The notes under the pieces are model-generated. The model did not search any database, had not been told where the DNA came from, and saw nothing but the letters and a program-made list of their open reading frames with translations. From Wigglesworthia glossinidia (lineage in GTDB: Bacteria > Pseudomonadota > Gammaproteobacteria > Enterobacterales > Enterobacteriaceae), in the NCBI GenBank assembly GCA_030827005.1, contig JAVBJL010000008.1, positions 1 to 64,000 of the forward strand: a stretch of 64,000 nucleotides of DNA, given 5' to 3'. Within the stretch, counting starts at the first letter, position 1; the number at the start of each line of letters is the position of its first letter. A program made the translations under genes and the position numbers. Positions 60,827-64,000 of this stretch are shown one piece after another.

Positions 60827-61900
60827 TTAAATGTTAAATAAAAATTCGATAATATCTCCATTTTTTATTAGGTATTTTTTTCCTTCTAATCGAACTTTTC
60901 CAAATTTTTTTGCTAATTGCATATCTTTATAATAAATAAAATCTTCAAAAGAAATTACTTTTGCTCGAATAAATCCTTTTTGAAAATCACTATGAATTTT
61001 ACCTGATGCTTGCAACGCTGTAGTATTATGATGAATTAACCATGAGCGAACTTCTTTTTTTCCTACAGTGAAAAAGTTATTTAAGTTTAATATTTTACAT
61101 CCACAATTAATAATTTTTCCTAAATCAGAATTTTCCAATATAGGTATTATTTCAATTTTAGACGATTCTTTTTTTAAAGAATTTATAAAAATATCTTCTG
61201 ATTTAGCACATATTTTAAGTACAGGTATTTTAAAATTACTAAAATATTTTTTTATTTCATTTATATAGAAATTATTATTCAAATTATTTTTAGCAATATT
61301 CAAGATAAACATTTTTGGTTTTAAACTTAAAAAGTTGCACTCAGAAATTATATTTTTATGTAAGTTTTGTATATTAAAATTTTTTTTTCTTAATAATTTT
61401 TCTAAAAAAGATTCTAAAATAATAATAGAATTTTTATTATCATTATTTTTATTTTGTTTTTTTAAAAAAAGAATTTTTTCAGTACATCTGCTTATATCAG
61501 ATAATACTAGTTCTGAATGTACAATGTGAATCTCATTTAATATATCATTAATAATTTTAGAAGAGTCTGTTTTTTTTAAAAAACAACCCACTACGTGGCT
61601 GATTGCATCAACAGTACGAATTTGACTTAAAAATTGATTTCCTAACCCGCATCCTTCGGATGCGCCTTTAACTAAACCTGCAATATCGATAAATTCAATA
61701 TACTCGGGGATAATACTACTGGATTTTACAATATTTTGCAATTTAAATAGACGTATATCTGGTATGGGAGCTAGTGCAATATTTGGTTTTATTGTACAAA
61801 ATGGAAAATTTTTAGCTGATGCTCGTGACTTGGTAAGCGCATTAAATAATGTAGATTTTCCAACATTAGGAAGCCCTATAATTCCAATTTTTAACCCCAT
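60827..61900 (-). CDS. ychF: Ribosome-binding ATPase YchF
   Basis: OBG-family P-loop protein that prefers ATP and binds ribosomes; the E. coli protein acts in stress response and translation. 357 residues (E. coli 363). G1 GLPNVGKSTLFNAL near 9, NFPFCTIKPN, G3 DIAGLVKGAS, and the C-terminal TGS-like domain ending GDIIEFLFNI. I use the ATG at 61900 (MGLKIGIIGLPN) instead of the preceding GTG of the track: it matches E. coli and GAGGA is correctly spaced. The middle is eroded. pth lies upstream as in E. coli. Confidence 0.95.
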   Translation of the reverse strand: MGLKIGIIGLPNVGKSTLFNALTKSRASAKNFPFCTIKPNIALAPIPDIRLFKLQNIVKSSSIIPEYIEFIDIAGLVKGASEGCGLGNQFLSQIRTVDAISHVVGCFLKKTDSSKIINDILNEIHIVHSELVLSDISRCTEKILFLKKQNKNNDNKNSIIILESFLEKLLRKKNFNIQNLHKNIISECNFLSLKPKMFILNIAKNNLNNNFYINEIKKYFSNFKIPVLKICAKSEDIFINSLKKESSKIEIIPILENSDLGKIINCGCKILNLNNFFTVGKKEVRSWLIHHNTTALQASGKIHSDFQKGFIRAKVISFEDFIYYKDMQLAKKFGKVRLEGKKYLIKNGDIIEFLFNI

Positions 61901-61946
61901 CACAGTATCCTCTTTATTAATTTTATTATATTTTAATATTATAAAA

Positions 61947-62522
61947 TTAACTTTTATGTAAAATATTCATAGCGTGATATTGATTTTTTTTTATTAAAAT
62001 ATTAATACAATTAATAGATTTATTAATTATTTGTTTTAATTGAAATAATTCTTGTACATTTAATTTGCTTAAAATATATCTTTTTATATCATAGTTTTTT
62101 TTAGGACGTCCAATTCCGATACGCAATGTATGAAATAAAGATTTTTTTTCAATTAAATTTACTATACTTTTAATTCCATTATGACTGCTGTTTCTATGAA
62201 AAAATTTAAATCGAGCACAACCTATTTTTAGATCTAATTCATCGTGAATAATTAGTAATTCTTGAGGATAAATTTTATAAAAAGTATAAAAATTATAAAT
62301 TATTTCTCCGTTAATATTCATATAATTATCTGGAATCATTAAGATTATATTATTTAGATCTATATTGATTTTTGCGTAATAGCAAGAAAAAAATTTATCT
62401 TTTTTTAAATTTTTATTATATTTTTTCGCTAAAGTATTAATGAATAGTTCTCCGATATTATGACGTGTATACGAGTATTTTGGTATCGGATTTGATAGTC
62501 CCACAATCATTTTTAATTTCAT
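61947..62522 (-). CDS. pth: Peptidyl-tRNA hydrolase
   Basis: Frees tRNA from peptides dropped by the ribosome. 191 residues (E. coli 194). IVGLSNPIPKYSYTRHNIG with the catalytic His near 21, NYMNINGE, LLIIHDELDLKIG with Asp near 93, and GIKSIVNLI and RIGIGRP-KKNYD segments. The usual GNPG after VGL is here SNPI, a small deviation. Conserved ychF-pth-prs order. Confidence 0.95.
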   Translation of the reverse strand: MKLKMIVGLSNPIPKYSYTRHNIGELFINTLAKKYNKNLKKDKFFSCYYAKINIDLNNIILMIPDNYMNINGEIIYNFYTFYKIYPQELLIIHDELDLKIGCARFKFFHRNSSHNGIKSIVNLIEKKSLFHTLRIGIGRPKKNYDIKRYILSKLNVQELFQLKQIINKSINCINILIKKNQYHAMNILHKS

Positions 62523-62560
62523 AAAACATCTTAAATTCTTATCTAAGAATTAACTTATTT

Positions 62561-63475
62561 TTATTCGTTAATGATATTTTGTATATATTTTGTTAATATT
62601 TTAGAAACTGTTAAAATTTTCATATTTGGTAATATTTGTTTAAAGCTTGCATTTATTGGAATTGTATCGCATAAAATAAATTCATCAATAACGGATGATC
62701 GCATATTATCGAGTGCATTTCCAGATAATACCGGGTGTGTAATATAGCATATAATTTTTGATGCTCCTTTATTTTTTAAATAATACGCAGATTTACATAA
62801 AGTTGATGCTGTATCAATAATATCATCAATTATTATACAGATACGATTTTTTACATTTCCAATAATATTCGCCACTTTTGTTTGATTAACGTTAGGTCGA
62901 TATTTTTCTATTACTGCAATATCTATATTTTTCATAGCATTTGATATTTGTCTTGCACGATGTATGCCTCCAAAATCTGGAGCAACAACAACTGGATCCA
63001 AAAAATTTTTTTTCTTTATATCATTTAAAAATATTTTTTTAACAGGTATTGAATCAAATGTTATATCAAAAAATCCTTGTATTTGTTCAAAATGCACGTC
63101 AATAGTGACTATTTGATTAATTCCTGATGCAGATAAAAGATTTGCAATTAATTTTGCTGAGATTGGAACTGATTCTGAATTAATTCTGCGATCTTGTCTG
63201 GAATATCCAAAATACGGTATTATTGCAACAATTTTTTTAGCGGCAGCACGTTTTAGCGCGTCAGTAATTAATAGAAGCTCCATCAAATTTTCATTTACTG
63301 GAGTGCAGGTGGACTGGATGATACATGCATTTTTCCCTCTTACGTTCTCATTGATTTTTATATTAATCTCTCCATCTTTAAAGCGATTAATAGATATTTT
63401 AGATAACGATATGTTAATTTTATTAGAAATTGAATTTGCTAATTCTAAGTTAGACGTTCCCGAAAAAATTTTCAT
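62561..63475 (-). CDS. prs: Ribose-phosphate pyrophosphokinase (PRPP synthetase)
   Basis: Makes PRPP for nucleotides, His, Trp and NAD; PyrE here uses it. 304 residues (E. coli 315; the last ten or so are missing). FKDGEINIKINENVRGK, IIPYFGYSRQDRR, TIDVHFEQIQGFFD with the catalytic His, and PDFGGIHRARQI are present. Oddity: the PRPP loop reads IDDIIDTASTL where E. coli has VDDMIDTGGTL, so two loop glycines are replaced, and the ARVPITAK-type ATP segment is SESVPISAK. The gene is otherwise intact. Confidence 0.95.
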   Translation of the reverse strand: MKIFSGTSNLELANSISNKINISLSKISINRFKDGEINIKINENVRGKNACIIQSTCTPVNENLMELLLITDALKRAAAKKIVAIIPYFGYSRQDRRINSESVPISAKLIANLLSASGINQIVTIDVHFEQIQGFFDITFDSIPVKKIFLNDIKKKNFLDPVVVAPDFGGIHRARQISNAMKNIDIAVIEKYRPNVNQTKVANIIGNVKNRICIIIDDIIDTASTLCKSAYYLKNKGASKIICYITHPVLSGNALDNMRSSVIDEFILCDTIPINASFKQILPNMKILTVSKILTKYIQNIINE

Positions 63476-63542
63476 TTTAATATGGCAGTTGTTTAGCTTT
63501 ATTTTTAATGTAGCGCTAAAATATATTTATTTCAAGCAAAAA

Positions 63543-64000
63543 TCATACTCTAAATCGGTTGTTTAGCACTTTTCTTAATAAAGACATATTTGAGCTTTTG
63601 CTTATAAAAGCTCGTATATTTTTTGGTAATTTATATAAAATTTCTTGAGCATTTTTTTCAGAACAAAATTCTGCAAATATACATCCTCCTGTACCAGTCA
63701 GACGAAATTGTGCATATCTAGAATATTTTTTAATTAAGTTATCCATAATAGAAAAATTTTTTTTTACTAAATTTTGAAAATCGTTAGTAAAAGGTTTTTT
63801 TAGATGTTGATTCAAAGTTTTTGGTAAACTATAATATCGCATAGAGAATTTATCAAACATTGATTTAGTGGAAATACTTATTGGAGGAACAATAATTAAA
63901 TACCATTTTAATGGAAGATTTATTAAAGATAGTTTTTCACCGATACCTTCTGCAAATGCAGACTGTCCATATATAAAAGTAGGAACATCGGATCCAATTT
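63543..64000 (-). CDS. ispE: 4-diphosphocytidyl-2-C-methylerythritol kinase, partial
   Basis: GHMP-family kinase of the MEP isoprenoid pathway. The ORF track starts at an internal ATG (63860), but the frame is open to the window edge: translation from 64000 adds GSDVPTFIYGQSAFAEGIGEKL and PLKWYLIIVPP, aligning with E. coli [20 protein letters not shown]. The visible part is about the C-terminal half, including FRLTGTGGCIFAEF near the end. The N terminus lies outside the window. It lies 67 bases upstream of prs on the same strand, the ancestral ispE-prs pair. Confidence 0.94.
   Translation of the reverse strand, partial: IGSDVPTFIYGQSAFAEGIGEKLSLINLPLKWYLIIVPPISISTKSMFDKFSMRYYSLPKTLNQHLKKPFTNDFQNLVKKNFSIMDNLIKKYSRYAQFRLTGTGGCIFAEFCSEKNAQEILYKLPKNIRAFISKSSNMSLLRKVLNNRFRV

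Overview
The window is a contiguous piece of a very AT-rich (about three quarters A+T by eye), gene-dense gammaproteobacterial chromosome with no insertion sequences, phage, CRISPR arrays or plasmid genes. Protein similarity and preserved gene order (rpsB-tsf-frr-dxr-uppS-cdsA-rseP-bamA-skp-lpxD-fabZ-lpxA-lpxB-dnaE-accA; minCDE; sufABCDSE; pyrG-eno; ychF-pth-prs-ispE; rpmB-rpmG; coaBC-dut) are those of Enterobacterales such as E. coli, but with single genes missing between neighbours (pyrH, glnD, rnhB, radC, slmA, spoT). This is the signature of a reduced genome, most likely an obligate insect endosymbiont. Retention of lpxA/lpxB/lpxD, bamA, skp, lpp and an L,D-transpeptidase argues against a typical Buchnera and for a lineage that keeps a fuller Gram-negative envelope (Blochmannia, Wigglesworthia, Ishikawaella or a similar symbiont). 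I cannot name the species from sequence alone.

Layout. 1-5 kb: a MarR-family regulator, a structured leader before gmk, rpoZ, rpmG/rpmB, coaBC-dut, pyrE and tRNA-Pro(GGG). 5-12 kb: tilS, prlC, marC, tRNA-Phe, cutA, aspA. 12.8-14.5 kb: dapD and map on the minus strand. 14.7-32.7 kb: a long plus-strand block for translation (rpsB, tsf, frr), isoprenoid and phospholipid precursors (dxr, uppS, cdsA), outer-membrane assembly (rseP, bamA, skp), lipid A (lpxD, lpxA, lpxB), fatty acids (fabZ, accA) and replication (dnaE). 33-40 kb: cvrA, alanine racemase, minCDE, tsaB, xthA, purU. 40-50 kb: galU-ugd, hns, cls, yciC, yciK, ribA, pyrF, fabI. 50.7-56.3 kb: complete SUF operon. 56.3-64 kb: lpp, pyrG, eno, ldtB, ychF, pth, prs and a partial ispE cut by the window edge.

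The genes work together as a core set: envelope building (lpx genes, Bam/Skp, Lpp plus its anchoring transpeptidase, racemase for D-Ala, undecaprenyl-PP), division-site placement (Min), Fe-S assembly (SUF only in this window), pyrimidine nucleotides (pyrE, pyrF, pyrG, dut) and translation. DapD may also serve provisioning of lysine or of cell-wall diaminopimelate.

The most unusual points are: a 100-base cluster of nested and mutually exclusive inverted repeats directly before gmk; a perfect 12-bp inverted repeat just upstream of hns; absence of pyrH from the tsf-frr interval; cdsA without a normal start codon; and a 10-A tract in the coaBC/dut overlap where loss of a single A would fuse the two proteins in frame. 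Several start codons in the ORF track were revised by family comparison (pyrE, marC, cdsA, fabZ, lpxA, minE, ychF), and rpmG (55 codons) was added because it is too short for the track. All similarity statements come from recalled family sequences, not from a database search.
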